Positions 40,872-54,908 are shown, counted from the first letter of the stretch. The stretch is 61,208 nucleotides of DNA from Owenia fusiformis (GCA_903813345.2 CAIIXF020000158.1:52793-114000); one strand, 5' to 3'. The notes: generated by a model from the sequence alone, not told the origin. Numbers and translations: made by a program.

Positions 40872-41925
40872 ATTTCGTGAAAAATATTCGCCGTATTGAA
40901 AGTCAAATAACTGCATCCATAGGTTATTTACTCGAACCAAACAAGTAGAAATAGAAAGATGAAGATCTCAGCTATAAAATAAGTGCAAAATCTGTCACGG
41001 GGAAACAGGTACCATTTTGTATAAGGAACGTTTTGAAAGGTGGTCACTTTTTTTTCGAAATTTTCCAATTTAGTGTCGTATCTTCTGTATTATTCTTTGA
41101 GCCTATGATCCTACTACAAAACGATCTGGCCAATATCTGTGGGTTAGCCAATCTTAGCTTGGGCCTAGACTGTATGAAAATTTTTTGAATTTTCTCAATG
41201 AGTATTCTTGTTTTTTATATATTTTACAAAACAAATCTTCTCAACAGTCTTTTCTAGGCAGATAAGTGCACTCTTTGTGCAAAACTGAAAGACGTAAACA
41301 ATGTGGGTAAGGAGTGATTCCTATTTTATTTGAAAAATAACATGTGGTTCAATTGAGGAAAGCAGCAAAATTCCGAAACATGCACCCTGGACTTAGGTCA
41401 GGTTACGATTAGACAAACTTCGACTTTGCATTATGCCCAAAATAGAAAATTTACCTCAGTTTTTGAGAATGAGATGTGGCCAAACGATTTTTCAGTCTCA
41501 ACAAGTTGAACAACGATCGACGTCACGAGGTAAACTTCCAGCCTAGGACGAACCTGCTCCTGGAGGTCTTTACTCAATCAAGCGAGGTGATGAATTGGAG
41601 TATAATCCAACGGTTATCAGCTAAATCCAAATTAGATTTATAAATCACTTCTCAGTAATCAAAATCAAGATGGTGTCTGAGTCTGCTGGGGGTCTGCTGC
41701 ATAAATTTACCGAACGTTGGCGCGTTTGAAAAGTTCGGTTTTTTATCATTCACAAACAGAACCTTCATAAATGTGTCAATCGTTTTTTGATTATACTCTT
41801 ACTAATTTTGAGATATCTTGTCAAAAAGTAGATCAACATAAACGTTGTCCAAAGGAGCACATACATAATCCAAGGATCAAGTAATATATATGGAGGACCG
41901 TGACATAGCCTAATCTATAAATCAT
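40872..41925. other. Non-coding, no feature recognised
   Basis: No open frame with recognisable domains; no tandem repeats. Confidence 0.4.
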
Positions 41926-42090
41926 CATATCAATCATATTAAATCATATCAATCATATTAAATTGCATTAAATTATATCAATTGTATTAAAGTATATTTA
42001 TAATATTAAATCATATATAAAGCATTTCAATCATATTAAATTATATTTGATCATATGAAAGAATATCAATCATATTAATAAAATTGTAGA
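41926..42090. repeat. AT-rich short repeat (ATCATATTAA-like)
   Basis: Degenerate repeats of 'aatcatattaa', 'atatcaatcatattaaat' and related words fill about 165 bp. Equivalent at about 60950-61130. Confidence 0.65.
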
Positions 42091-42119
42091 TAGACTACAA
42101 TAGTTAAATGACTAATAAA

Positions 42120-43000
42120 GCTAACCTAATTCAAAATTTGGACATTTGAATGCCAAGGTCAAAATCTAGGTCAAATCTATGATTTTTCTTACTTTTACGA
42201 TCCTGACACTACACTTAAATATTTCCTTTTGAAATTTAGTATACAGATAGCCAAGACTATGCTAATAGTGTTAGCCCTTTGCCGCTTTGTATTATGACCT
42301 AGTTTTGAGATATAGTGTCCAGAAAGAACGTCAACAAAAAGTTCTTTATATTCATTGTTTGAGGTGTCAAAATAATGGTAAATTTTCTCAGGATTCAGAA
42401 TCTAAAATAAGAATTGAAATCCGGTTTAGATTCTACGCTATTTTGAAATTTTGAAATGGTATCAACCTTTGCTTGACCTTCAGTGACCTTCGAAAGGTAA
42501 AAAAATTGATTTTTCAAATCGATTTTCTGGATTCAAATTTAGGTATATTTATTCACAAAAGACCTTCTGAGGTGAAAAAGAGTAAAATTTGCAAGGTCAA
42601 AGGTCAAGGTCATCAAACGAAATCACAAACTGTGTTTTCTAAGTTTCTCAAAATTGGAGACTACAAATCAATTTTTTTACTGAAAGTCAGACTATATATT
42701 CCTCTAAAGGTTTTTCACATATTAGCAATTGACTATTTATTAAAATTTTGCTCCAGTTTTGAGATATTAGAACTCAAAAACTGAAAAAAGGTCAAATTTC
42801 GAAATTTTTCAAGGTCAAATTTCAACTTGCTCTAAATTGACCAAAGCTTTTTTTAGAAAGCATCTACAAGATCTCAGCAACTCAAATCTGACCTTAGTTT
42901 TGACCTATGACCTTTAGTTGACCTTCAGTGACCTTCGAAAGGTCAAAAAAGTTGATTTTTCAAATTGATTTTCTGGATTCAAATTTAGGTTTATTCAATC
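42120..43000. repeat. AGGTCA-rich satellite (right block), ~455-bp units
   Basis: Blocks beginning 'cagtgaccttcgaaaggt' at about 42480 and 42935 are one period apart; a more diverged unit precedes them. The same triple AGGTCA arrangement as at 146-165 occurs at 42593-42612. The block runs into the gap. Confidence 0.8.
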
Positions 43001-43500
43001 NNNNNNNNNNNNNNNNNNNNNNNNNNNNNNNNNNNNNNNNNNNNNNNNNNNNNNNNNNNNNNNNNNNNNNNNNNNNNNNNNNNNNNNNNNNNNNNNNNNN
43101 NNNNNNNNNNNNNNNNNNNNNNNNNNNNNNNNNNNNNNNNNNNNNNNNNNNNNNNNNNNNNNNNNNNNNNNNNNNNNNNNNNNNNNNNNNNNNNNNNNNN
43201 NNNNNNNNNNNNNNNNNNNNNNNNNNNNNNNNNNNNNNNNNNNNNNNNNNNNNNNNNNNNNNNNNNNNNNNNNNNNNNNNNNNNNNNNNNNNNNNNNNNN
43301 NNNNNNNNNNNNNNNNNNNNNNNNNNNNNNNNNNNNNNNNNNNNNNNNNNNNNNNNNNNNNNNNNNNNNNNNNNNNNNNNNNNNNNNNNNNNNNNNNNNN
43401 NNNNNNNNNNNNNNNNNNNNNNNNNNNNNNNNNNNNNNNNNNNNNNNNNNNNNNNNNNNNNNNNNNNNNNNNNNNNNNNNNNNNNNNNNNNNNNNNNNNN
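43001..43500. other. Assembly gap, 500 N
   Basis: Exactly 500 Ns, a common placeholder. It separates satellite sequence from the middle of the OTU 1 coding region, so at minimum the remaining ~2600 codons of the second Helentron copy are missing, or the join is false. Open frames running across it are artefacts. Confidence 0.98.
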
Positions 43501-45048
43501 CCACACAGAAGATCTGTTCATATTTGTTGATTTAATATGTAATTCCAATTCTGGGTGAGTCAAGCCTCTGGTTTTCAGGATGTATTCTTGGCAATTCTGA
43601 TCACTTCTATGTGCCACTATACTCTGCCGTATCGCTCTGTGATTGGACTCATCATTCGTGATGCAATAAGATATAGCTCTGAATAAACAGTTGCCATCAC
43701 CAGTTATTCGCTTTAGGCATTCTTGTTTAGGCTTCATGTCTCGAATTTCAACATCAATATGTATAGGATCATTGGTTTTGGTGAAATATTTAAAATTGTG
43801 AAGGTTACACAACTGTAGTTTTTCCATATTCTGTAAAGGAGTGAAATTTCCAACAGGGCCACTTTTCTTTGACTGAATTATTGTTATATCATCAGAATTC
43901 TCACTTGATTTATGTTTCAATTCATGTCTAGGGTGTTCAGGCTTGTAACCACCAGTTTGAGAGTCTGCAATTTCAGTGTTTTCAAGTTCTTCATCACTTT
44001 CAAAAACAACTTTCATGGGTGGCACTCTTGGGCAATCATCATTAAAAATATCTTCCATTTCTTCGACTACTCTTAAGAAGTATGGATTCTCATTTTCTGT
44101 CTCTTGCATGTTTTCGGATGTTGTTTTATTTGTAAAATTTGCTTCGCGACTCAGATATTTTGCTCTTTTCATTTCTTTTCGGTTTGAAAAGCTTTTATAT
44201 TTAATATCAGTGTCAACATTAGAATCCTTAGTTTCGACATTGATAGTTGGTACACGTAAAGAATTGTCTGACAAGTACTGCTCTAAGACATGCTGTTGTG
44301 TTACTTCATCTTTCTTCGACATTGGTTTTCTAAGGTTTTCATCATATATATGCTTTTCTTTTTTTGAGATTAATTTCTGATTTTTTCTTCCCAGTTTACG
44401 ACTGGATTGTTTGGACATGTTCTTAATACTAGAATGTACCATTTTCTGATTACAGAGTCTTTTCGATGATTTTCTCAGGTTTGATTTCAGTTTCTTTGCT
44501 GTAGCTTTTTCCTGACCCCTAATTTTATTGACATAATACTTGTTCAGTTTTGAGATCGATCCAAGGATTGTATTGTTTTTGTCTATAAGAGATTTTATAT
44601 CATCCAAAATTTTGACATTGCTTTTCAGTGGGTCATCACAAATCACTTCACTTTCAGTAGAACCACGGGATTTCACACTTGGTTGATTGGTTGTTTTTGT
44701 CAATCGTCTGAGACTCTTCTTTGCAAATTTAGACAGTTTACATGGTAATAAAAGTCTTGATTTATCAGGAATATCAGCATCCGGTATAGCTTCCGTTAGA
44801 ACAATATTCTGTTTAGCAAGTGAAGAACCAGTAGCGAATGAAATGGCAGCAAGATTTTCATATATATGACTATTTGAACATCTGAATGCAGTATCAGAGA
44901 GCAAAGACTTATTTTGACACAAAGGTGTAGGCCTTTCATTGATATTACATAGTTCATCCAAGTTTCTAAGGTCACTTTGAAAAATTTGGGCAGAACTTCC
45001 CCTCATATTTGTGTTTTCATCATTTTGGTTTGACATATTTTCAGTCAT
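43501..45048 (-). CDS. Second Helentron protein copy, N-terminal 516 residues, cut by the gap
   Basis: Same start (MTENMSNQNDENTNMRG) and same first part as the 3117-residue protein, through OTU 1 with the catalytic GDGNC; it is lost at NRSSVW, before the OTU His. The frame is intact up to the gap, so the copy may be functional. From the start to about residue 309 it is nearly identical to copy 1 (about 5 base changes in 925 bp). From about residue 310 (44123) to the gap it differs by about 8% of bases and many residues (for example HNFKYFTKTND against HHLEYCHKSND), still in frame. Either a different family member was joined here or recombination/gene conversion occurred. Confidence 0.9.
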
Positions 45049-45320
45049 AATTTGTTTTGTAAAATGGTTTAATATTTGTTTTGTAAATTGGTTTAATATT
45101 TGGTTTGTAAATTGGTTTAATTATTTTGTACTTCTCTCTGTGCAATATGCGTTTGTGCACTGCTGGCTTAATGTACGAGAAATACTCAAAGTGCACTCAG
45201 TATTTACAAGTACAGTTGTTCATTATCTGTTATCAGACTGATTTGCTACGAACAAGTGTAAGGAAGATCGCAAATCAGATGCATATAAAGTGACTACGAA
45301 CGCAAGGTATATGCATAGAA
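45049..45320 (-). promoter_or_regulatory. Probable 5' leader of the second Helentron copy
   Basis: Same three 24-bp units (45052-45123) and TATA-like stretch as upstream of copy 1, with only a few base changes. Confidence 0.4.
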
Positions 45321-45406
45321 ACCCTGCGATCATCGATGCCTGATGCCCTTCCCCTGAGAACTGAAAAACAGAAAACAATCTGTGTCAGTTTGCATTTTTT
45401 CCCGTT

Positions 45407-46217
45407 TATCACACCTGGTAATTGAAAAGGGGGAATAGGGGATCTCTGCCTGAAAATTCAGCAAATCTGCAAGATTTACCTTTTCATCAGAAAGTTTACA
45501 AAAGTTTACAAGATCTCTAAATGAATATGTACATGGAATGGTAAAATTGGTTAGGTGTTCCTCTTTTTAACTAGATTCTAAGGTGTGAGATCTATTTAAA
45601 AAGGCACAACATCACCAACACACAAAAATCAATATTTTTGCAATGGTCAAGCAATGGATGTCAACAAGACCTGTTATAAATACTGATAGATGACGTCATC
45701 ATCACAAAATGAATGCAATTGCTGTTTTATCAAAATTAGTTACAGCATTTTGTAAAAAACAATTTAAAAAATCTTACAGTGAGTAAGTGGGGAGGAGGAA
45801 GCTATCTTTAATGACTCCCCATCTTTACTCACTGTAATATTTTGATAATTTTTTTATGTTAGCGTTTAGTAACACATTTAAAAACAGCAACAGCATTATA
45901 TATTTTGTGATGATAAATGACATGTATAAGTATTCATAACAGGTCCTGTAGATATCCACTACTTGTTTTATAGCAAAATGAATGATTTTTGCACATTGGT
46001 GATGTCATGCCTTTTTAAATAGATCTCTCATCTTAGAAGCTGCTCAGTTAAAAAAATCATAAGGCAGAAAGGCGCCATATCGTGTACACATTCATTTAGC
46101 GTTTTATTCATAAACATTTTGGTGAAAAATAATTCTTGCAGATTTGTTGAATTTAATAGCAGAAATCATCTACTCCCCCTTAACTCATTTTTGATAACCC
46201 CTGTTTATATCATAAGA
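45407..46217. mobile_element. Foldback repeat family P (duplicate of 23660-24470)
   Basis: Same arms and same central hairpin, with scattered single-base changes. Confidence 0.7.
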
Positions 46218-46928
46218 AGTTTTAGTCAGCATCTTCATACTTTTATTAGGACTGGTCAATAAATTGATACATCAATGGCTGTTACCAACCTCTTTCAAAA
46301 AGCAAAAATCAATTATTTCAATAGTTTTATGTCATCAGTTAAAAACTCTTCTAAATTGAGTATTGACTTGGCAAATCTAACCATATCAGGCATATGTGTT
46401 TAAAACAATATGTCACCTTGAAATGCTTCTTATATTGGGTCTGGATACCAAAATCATAAGGTTCTTTTCCTTGGGGTATTGTGACATCAATTGCAAGAAA
46501 ATTCAGTAACTGAATCATGCAGTTTATGTCACTGAACTCTAAGTGAAATAAGCCTTCATATGACTGCTGCATTAATACAAGTTTTAGAAGCCTTTCTTAA
46601 CACAGTCTCAATAACATGACACAAACATGGCTAGAATTTGAATGCTAAACCTCTTTGGAAAAGTGCTGTGTTCAATGGAAATTAAATATTTAATCATAAA
46701 TTCTTGTCCTTTGTTTAAATAGATGGGATTAAGGCTGTTCATGTTTTCTTAAGCCTGACCAGTGGTTAAAAAGTCAACAAATTTACTGAAAGGCCTTATG
46801 ATAGAATATTATTCATAGAATTGAAATTGCTCCTGATAGTTGACACTGAATTTTAATTAGAGCTTTGAAGTAAAAAGTCATATTCTCAAATAATGAATGA
46901 TCAACTTTCTAATAAACTCAAACAAATT

Positions 46929-47460
46929 ATTTTTTCACATGAAAGCTTTGAATATATCATTTAATGAATAGGTCTGTATGGTAAAATATGTTAGGAGTTT
47001 TATGATTTTTCCAAGGTGTGAGATCTATTTGAACATGTGAGCTAAAAGAGTGCAACGTCACCAATATGCAAAATTCAATCTTTTTGCTATAAATGAAACA
47101 GTGAACATGACTTGTTAGAAATATTAATTGGTGACGTTATCATCACGAAATGAATGCAACTGCTGTTTTTCAAAATTATAATATTTTTTGATAAAAAATT
47201 GAAACAACATTCAGTTTGTGATGATAACATCATCTATTAGTACTTAAGTCATGTAGACATCCACTTCTTGTTTTATAGCCAAAAGATAGCACGCTGGTGA
47301 TTTCATCTCACCTTAAAAGCTTATCAGTTCAAAACCAATCATAACACACCTAACAGTGTTTACAATTCTGTGTACCTATTCATTTAGCAATTTTTTAACA
47401 AACTATCTCAAAAAATAATTTTTGCAGATGTGTTTACATTACATGGCCTATTCCCCTTAA
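46929..47460. mobile_element. Foldback repeat family P (duplicate of 25180-25720)
   Basis: Same landmarks with small indels ('caatctttttgctataaatg' here against 'caatcttgctataaatg' in copy 1). Confidence 0.65.
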
Positions 47461-48256
47461 AACTTCTTCAAAATGGAGTTTTGACTTGGCAAATCTAGCC
47501 AAATGGAAAATAGAAACCAAATATTGAATCATAGATTTTTGTCCATTGTTTTAATAAATGAGGTTACTGCTATTAATCTTTTCTTAGACTGACCAGTGGT
47601 TAAAAAGTCAATAGATGTTGACTAAAAGGTCTTATGAAAGAATAAAGAATATGATTCAGAGAATTAAAATTACTTCTCAAAGTTTCACATTGCAGTTTAA
47701 TTAATGTATTGAAGTAAATGAATGATCAATTTTTCTTGTTAACTCAAATTTTAGCTGACTCATAATCAACCCCAAAACTTATAAATTGATGAGAAAGTTT
47801 TCTTGTAATCTTTATTCAATCTTGAGTATCAAAATATAATATGACCTCAGACATTAATTTTAATTATGTTTTGTCTTTTCATTAACGACATATCAAACTT
47901 TTTATTTATATAAATTTGACCATAAATAAATGACTTTCAGATAATTAACCCATTTACTGCACAACTGCCAACTCCCTTTTCAAACTGAGAGTTTCCCCCA
48001 AGATTTATAAAAAAGCGTTTCAGATTTTAAAATAATATTGAGAACAAATTAGACCAATCTTAAGAATAGATTCAATATATTTCATTTAGAAATGTGATAT
48101 CAAATATTGTTTATTAACTTTGAAATTTGAAAATGTGACTTCTAGGTCAGGAGATTTCCCATAGAGCCCATATTATAAAATTATGAAAAGGCAACTATGT
48201 TTTCTTGTAATGAACAGATAATTTTTCTACTTATTAGACATCTTCAAATTGGTATA

Positions 48257-48769
48257 CTGTACTCCTGGTTATTTTCACATGCTACTATATTTCATGCTCT
48301 TTGTGAGTTTGGGGAATTCGCAAAATATAATAGCTGTGAAGTTCCAATAGTTCTAATTCACAAAATATAATAGTCACAAAATTCAATGAAAATTTCTAAA
48401 ATTTATTTCATTCAATGTTCACTATATTTTCGTCCAGTGCTGGGTGATAAAAAGTAAAGAGGAAACAGTATTCTTGGATTTCAGGTTCTAAGAGATCGTA
48501 ATTAAAGAATATTCTCACAAAATGGCTTCGGATGAACTGGGTGAAGGGAAAAGCATGGCTAATATTGAAGAAAAAAAGGGTGGTCTTGCATTGAGAAATT
48601 GCCATCTTAAAAAATGAAGCATGACCCATTTTGAGAAGCCAAATATCCATGAAAATTAATGGCTGCAAAATTTCAAAGAAACTTGAAATCAGCGAAATAT
48701 AAAAGCAGTGAAAGTTCAAAATTGCAAAAATGAAAAATATAATAGCATTGAATATTAGTTGGAGAACAG
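48257..48769. mobile_element. TA-flanked MITE (duplicate of 26502-27014)
   Basis: Same TIRs, TA flanks and length (513 bp). Internal indels compensate each other; one closes a stop and makes the longer shadow frame 48408-48803. Confidence 0.6.
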
Positions 48770-49025
48770 TATAACTGAAAAAGTAAAATGAAAAATTATA
48801 CACTGAATCTGAACTGAATTAAAAATTCAAGTGTATTATCTGGTCATTCCTCCTAGGAGCAAAAGTGTGCAATCTGTTCATAATTGTGAACCATAAATGC
48901 AGTATATAAAAAAAAAACTTCAAGGGATTAAGTTCATTTTGGTGGATATGGTTTTAGGAGGATGATATTGACACCTGAGCAGATGAGATTAAGTTAAAAG
49001 TAATCAAGATAAAGGTGCTTGTGTA

Positions 49026-49725
49026 GTTATCAGAAATTAACAACAAACAGGAAATGAAAAAAACTTGAGATAACAGAGTTCTGCTTTGACCTTCAGCCAG
49101 TTTACTACACCCACATATCATTTACATGACCAGGATCACAATGGTCGGACATAGCCAGAATGACTCTAAACATGATGTTGTAGTTTTTTAGCCCTCTGAA
49201 AATGTGACTGAAAAATTGTAAAAGTTGACCTTCCAGAAAGGTCACTGTACAGAATATTTTTAATTTTTCGGAAAAGATGCCCAAAATATTGCTCCAAATG
49301 ATAGGAGCTTTGTGAAATTTTGAAAAATTGTGGTCATAAAAAGGAAAATGGATCGCTTTTCAAATCATATTTACTTTTCTGGGAATGAATTCAAATTTTT
49401 AAAGCTCCTAATATTTTAAGCAATATATTTAGGCACAGTTTCTGAAAAAAACAACAATAGATTCTGGTTGGGGACCTTTCCATAAGACCAACTTTTAACT
49501 ATTTTCAGTAACATTTTCAGTCACATTTTCAGAGGGCTGAAAAAGCTAGTAAATTGTGTTTAGGGTCATTCTAACCATGCCCATTGCTATCCTGGTCATG
49601 TAAATGATATATGAGAGTAGTAAAACTGACTGAAGGTTATAGCAGAACTCTGTTATCTAAGTTCAAAATTTTTTTTTAAATCACATGTTTTTTTCATTTC
49701 CTGCTTGGTGTAAATTTCTGATAAC
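49026..49725. mobile_element. Palindromic TA-flanked element (duplicate of 27263-27969)
   Basis: Same ends and arms; 7 bp shorter, with a small deletion near the centre. Confidence 0.75.
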
Positions 49726-49727
49726 TA

Positions 49728-50243
49728 CCGGATTTTCTTGCATATACGCCCCCCTAAGTTTAAGCCCATGGGCCAAAAATCGAATGAAGTACGTTTATAC
49801 GCCCATGGGCCTATAAAAAATGACTATTTATTGATTTTTTCAATAAATTCAAGAGTATTTTCGTTCTGGCAGATCGTTCTGTCGTTACTTTGTTTCAACA
49901 TTAAGTTCAACGCTGTGCGGTAAGTGGCAGTGGTGGATCGTTCTGTTGTTACTTTGTCCAAGGTTGAAGGTGACATTTCCTTTATAATTCTTACAAAACA
50001 TGCAGTAGGACTACAACAGTAGGTACGGTAGTCTTTGAGGAAGATGGCTGATGCCCACCCCATGGTGGCTCGCAACCGTCGAAAATCTTATACCTTGGCT
50101 CTTCTTACCTTTATGCCCACTGGGCCAAAAATCGAAAGTAGTGCACTTATACGCCCATGGGCGAAAAATAAGAGGTAAAATAACAGACGAAATTACCCCT
50201 TCTTTCAGTTATACGCCCAGGGCTTATATGCGAGAAAATCCGT
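49728..50243. mobile_element. Pogo/Tigger-like MITE (duplicate of 27972-28487)
   Basis: Same length and TIRs. Left end here is 'ccggattttcttgcatata', closer to the inverse of the right end. Contains the same transposase N-terminal scrap at 50044. Confidence 0.7.
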
Positions 50244-51114
50244 TACTACGAGACTGAGAAAGCTGTTTGGGGATTTAACCATTACTTAATAAAGGGGACG
50301 TGTATTAGTGATCCATTTATACGATAGAGTTATTTACATTGTGTATTTCACTTTATGGATCAGCTCCCATTAGTGTTTTGTCATAACTTGAAATTAATTA
50401 GACCATTGCTCCAATCCTCAATTGTTATAAAAAAGGGATCCAGAGATCTTCAAGATTCTAAATCTCCAATTTCAGGTGTTTATAGATATTATATTTTTAA
50501 ATAAATCATATTTTTCCAGTTAACTTTTAAATCTCAAATTCTTAGCACCTAGAAGTTGGCAGGTATGCTAGCTGGGGTCACCTTTCAAGATCTCCAATGA
50601 ATCATTGTGCCTCATACAAAAATAAATGCCAAAAATACTTAATATTAAGAAAGAAAACTTAATATTAAGGAAGAAAACATTTCTTTTTACACAACATTTG
50701 AAGTGATCAATAAGCTTCCAATCTTGAAAGATAGCAGCCCATTGTAAATGAGTTAGTGACACAATATTCACCTTTCAATACAAGTATATTGGAGAACAAA
50801 AGCCATTATTTGTACTTTAGGAAATGCTTCTGCGGGATAGCATCACATACAACTGAGACAACTCAGTAATATTTTTCATAGTATCTGACTATAAATACAA
50901 GAACTGAGAGTTTTATTCTCCAAATATCTTTGATTGCAAGGTGTCTGTTCTTCTTACTGTACCTTCTTAAAGTCTTAACTTGACACTTGACCTCTGACAC
51001 GTTTTCTTGCAATTGCTGTGTAAAAAACAACAAAATTATGGCTATATTAAGGTAATCATCTGGTCCTAATTTTTATTAATTTTACTGAACACACGAAACT
51101 GAAAATTACAGTTA

Positions 51115-51954
51115 CTGTATTATCTCTAATGAGTGCACAGTGTGCCTTCCAAATTGAAATTTAAAAGGGTGCGATATTGAGAGATTCCAATTAGCGCACA
51201 TACAAAAAGTTTAGAAAAAAAATATTGCGGATAATCTTTTTAGTTGTTATCACTTTTAGAGAGATTTACATACTCTACAGCTCCTGTATTTCTTTCTCTG
51301 CATTATTATCGATATCTTATGGTTACACCTAACCATCAACAACATATGGTGACAAAAAATATACCGGCGTACACCTTAGCTGTAAGTTGTCATGTTTAAA
51401 GCGAAAAGTGTCATGTAGGTTTTAAAAGATTTATCTAAGGAATATGATGAAGTATTTCATGTTTAATTTCATGTGCATGCTCTTGGGAAGACTTTAAACT
51501 TTCCAATTACTTTAGCAGATTCTCAAGTGGTGCTCGAGATTTTTCTGGGTAATTCCACCCACGTTCATGTGAATATAATCAACATTTTCCGGTCGGTCAA
51601 TTATGTGGGTGGAATTACCCAAAAAAAATTTGAGCACTGCTCGAGAATCTGTTAACGTAAATAGCAAGTTATAAGTCTTGCAAAGAGCATCCACATGATA
51701 TTAAACATGAAATACTTCATCATATTCCTTAGATAAATCTTTTAAAACCTAAATCACAATTTTTGCTCCAAATATGACAATGTATGGCTAAAGTGTTCGC
51801 CGGTATATTTTGTCACTGTACATTGTCAATGGTTAGGCGTGGTTGTATAAATAATTGGAACTAATGCATTAAGCTTCATGTTTTATAGCGACCATATTTA
51901 ACATAGAATTTGCATGTGCTCTCATTGGAACTGTGCACTGATTAGAGAATACAG
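51115..51954. mobile_element. Palindromic TA-flanked element (duplicate of 29340-30179)
   Basis: Same ends, arms and 840-bp length. Its arms match each other slightly better near the centre than those of copy 1. Confidence 0.75.
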
Positions 51955-53472
51955 TATTCTATTTCTCCGTTCAATACTTCTTTCATTCTTTTGACAATGG
52001 AGCAAATATCAAGCTGCATGCTTTGACTGATTTAGTCTAAAAAGAAATGGAAAAAACAAAGGGATGCATTATTAAAGATAACCAGAATACCAAAACTTGC
52101 TTAAAACAGAAATAATGACATTCAAAACTTAAGATTAGTGAGGGGGACACTGAACAGCTAGATTATTGTTTGATTTAAATTCATTATTAGTAGCCCTTGT
52201 GCAGCTAGGCACACCAAACAACCAATTTCTTTTTAGGCCATTCCTTAGATTACAATTGAAGGGCTTAAAAGCATTTCCATGTAACATTAAGAAATTGGTC
52301 ATATTATTTAGTCCAAAGATCTTTCTTTGTATGTAAACTTGTGGTTAAGATCATATGATAAAATAGAAATTAGTAGTCAATCCCTGGAGCCCATCTGCCA
52401 TCCCATACAACAGTTTGCCCATACAACCATGTGGCATTAAAGTGAAAATTTGATCTAGCAGACAACTTTCCCAAAATCATTTCAATTTCAGAATAATGTT
52501 AACTCCAGGACTGAAAATAAATAATACCACAGGTAGCAATTTTTATAATGAAAATTAGTGGTTCATCTGTCTGCCAAATCACATGTTTGCCCTCACACCT
52601 GTAAGATAAAATAATGACAGTTTCTATGGAAACTTTTGGATAGAAAATAAATAAATACAGGTTCAAGGTTAAGATTTGTAATGACAAGTAATAGCTCATC
52701 TACCAGTCCAATCATCAGTATGTCCAATCCAAGAATAATTACAAATTTACCTGATCATTCTTCTCAACTACTCGATGATAAGAGATTTTTTCACAAATTA
52801 CTATGCTTACATTACTTATTTCAGCGTACAAATTACAATTCATTTGATATATATATTTGGTATATATTTTTTCATATATTTCTTTTTTACACTAAAATAT
52901 TTATTTGACTCAACATAATACATATACCACAATACAGCAGTTCTTCAATTCAATTTTCGTGTACTCAAACATTTTAATATTTGACAAGAGTACAGCATAT
53001 ATTTGAGTTGTATGACAATTTGCCCACACAATCATAACTATGATTGCAATATATACAGAATGTTCAGTATGATATAAAAAAAATCCTTGGGGCAACGAAA
53101 GAGACCCAAGCAACTTTCCCCAAAAATTGTTTCAATTTTGGAATATTTCTGACTTTTGATAAACATCTAATGACAAGTAATAGACCATCTGCTCCTCAAA
53201 TCATCAGTTTGCTAGGCTTATTTTTTTTGATGTACTGGCAATTTGATGGTAATTTGAAAACAATTAGTAATTTTGATAGTCCTCCTTTGGAATATATTTA
53301 GTATGGATTTTCAGTGTAGCACACCTTGGATCACTTACCTTGTACATTTATTTGAAAAAAAGAGAAAGGACATCAGTGACATTGCAAATCAGATACACAA
53401 AGCGGATACAAAATGGGAGCCACGGAGAGAATTCAGTAGGGATCCAGATTATCAAACTAGATTTTCAAATTA

Positions 53473-53474
53473 TA
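53473..53474. other. Empty site of the mariner-derived hairpin element
   Basis: Single TA in 'caaattatactaagtaagc'; copy 1 has the 993-bp element here. Confidence 0.9.
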
Positions 53475-54776
53475 CTAAGTAAGCAGACATACACTACCAT
53501 AATCAATATACCATCTATGACCTCCAACTTACATGCCCAGTTGCCAAAAATAGCAAAATTTTTCTTCTCATAAAAATAAATCTGATAAAAAAACTAAAAT
53601 ACTTCCTCATTCCTTGTTTCTTAGATGTAAAAATTCTCATTGTAGAAGTGTGAAAAATCTTCGATTACTTTATCACAGATATTTTTTCAGATATGTTGAA
53701 CATCAAATGATTCTTTGCTTAAGCAAATATTTCATTCTATGGAGGGCAATACCTGTTCAATGATTTTTGCAGTATGTATTGCCCGCAGCCCATAGGTATC
53801 GTATGTGCACTATACTGGCATCTTTATATCTAAGTGCACAAAAATAAAATTTTAAAAATTTAAAAAAAAGTTCCATGTGTACTGGGTTCACATTGGAAGG
53901 TTGTGATATTTCTAATATTTAACAGTAGGAGCTAAGAATAATCATAAATAATTTTTGCACATGAAATTTTGTACAAGTACTTGGTCAACTAAAATTGAAA
54001 ACATGGGTATTAGCTTGGATCAATAAATACCATTTTCCACAATGAAGTTGGAACAGGAATGTCATGAGCACACTAATGCCCTTAAGAAAAAAGCCATGGT
54101 AATCATGGTATTCCATGGTGCGTCCATTGGTTATCCATGGAAATTCATGGTTTTCATGGTATTTCCCATGGAAATTCATGGACGTCCATGGTAATATTCC
54201 ATGGATATTTACCATGATTTTCCATGGTAATTAATGGTTTTGTAATTATAGACTAATCATAAGAGAAAAAAGGGTGGATATTTCATGTTTTCTTTAGGTT
54301 TAGCAGGAACAGTTATCAAATGAAACAGATGCCTTAAAAATATAAAAATATGATGGAAAAAAAATGTGTGACTACTATAATATTGTGCATATTGTATATG
54401 TGAATGTAATTGCCTTCAAATGTTTTAGGGATAAAAAAGAAATATGTAAAAATCATGAAATTTTTCTGTAAAGAAATGCAGCACAGAGTAGGCCCCAAGA
54501 TTTCAATGAGAATTGTGGACAGGGCTTTTGTGTAGATCAAGACTGGATAGAGATTATATAATATTAAGGCCAAACTCTTCTAGCCTTTGAAAAAGATTGA
54601 GTCAAACTATCTTTGTATCGTTTCAATACTTTCTTTTTTCTTTCTTTAATGTTCAGTAATTAAAATAAATATGTAAAAAATAATTCATTTTCTTAAATTA
54701 GATTTGTTACATTTGACAATGCAATCAAAAACCATGGTCTCTGTCTTTGAAGTTGAGGAAACTGCAATCGAAAGCC

Positions 54777-54908
54777 GTGGCTAGTTGGCTGATTGCAATC
54801 GAAAGCCATGGTTTTTCTTTTAATCTTTTGAAAGTCCATTCACTCCCCCCCCCCCTTCGTTCAATTTTAATTTTTTTTATAACGTATTGAACCTAATTTT
54901 AAAAAAGA
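54777..54908. other. 132-bp segment present only in copy 2
   Basis: Starts after the first of two direct repeats 'gcaatcgaaagcc' (54764-54776 and 54795-54807), includes a long C run and 'ataacgtattgaacctaat'. Copy 1 has just 5 extra bases here, making a tandem 'cctaacacctaaca', so a deletion with a short filler in copy 1 is the simpler reading. Confidence 0.7.

Larger units (their letters stand above)
22376..42163. repeat. Long duplicated block, copy 1
   Basis: From inside the Helentron gene to the first AGGTCA satellite words, this block is colinear with 44123-61208 and beyond. The coordinate offset starts at 21747, drifts to 21776 by small indels, falls by 995 at the hairpin element and by ~1670 at the CAC/GTG element, and ends at 19045. 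Base identity looks like about 99%. Confidence 0.95.

Noticed and set aside
42928-43530. 200-codon plus-strand frame and 169-codon minus-strand frame
   Set aside because: They are almost entirely the run of Ns in the assembly gap.
46351-46572. 73-codon frame conserved in both copies (also at 24604-24825)
   Set aside because: Conservation is explained by the recent duplication; there is no domain, and no sign of coding constraint can be read from two nearly identical copies.
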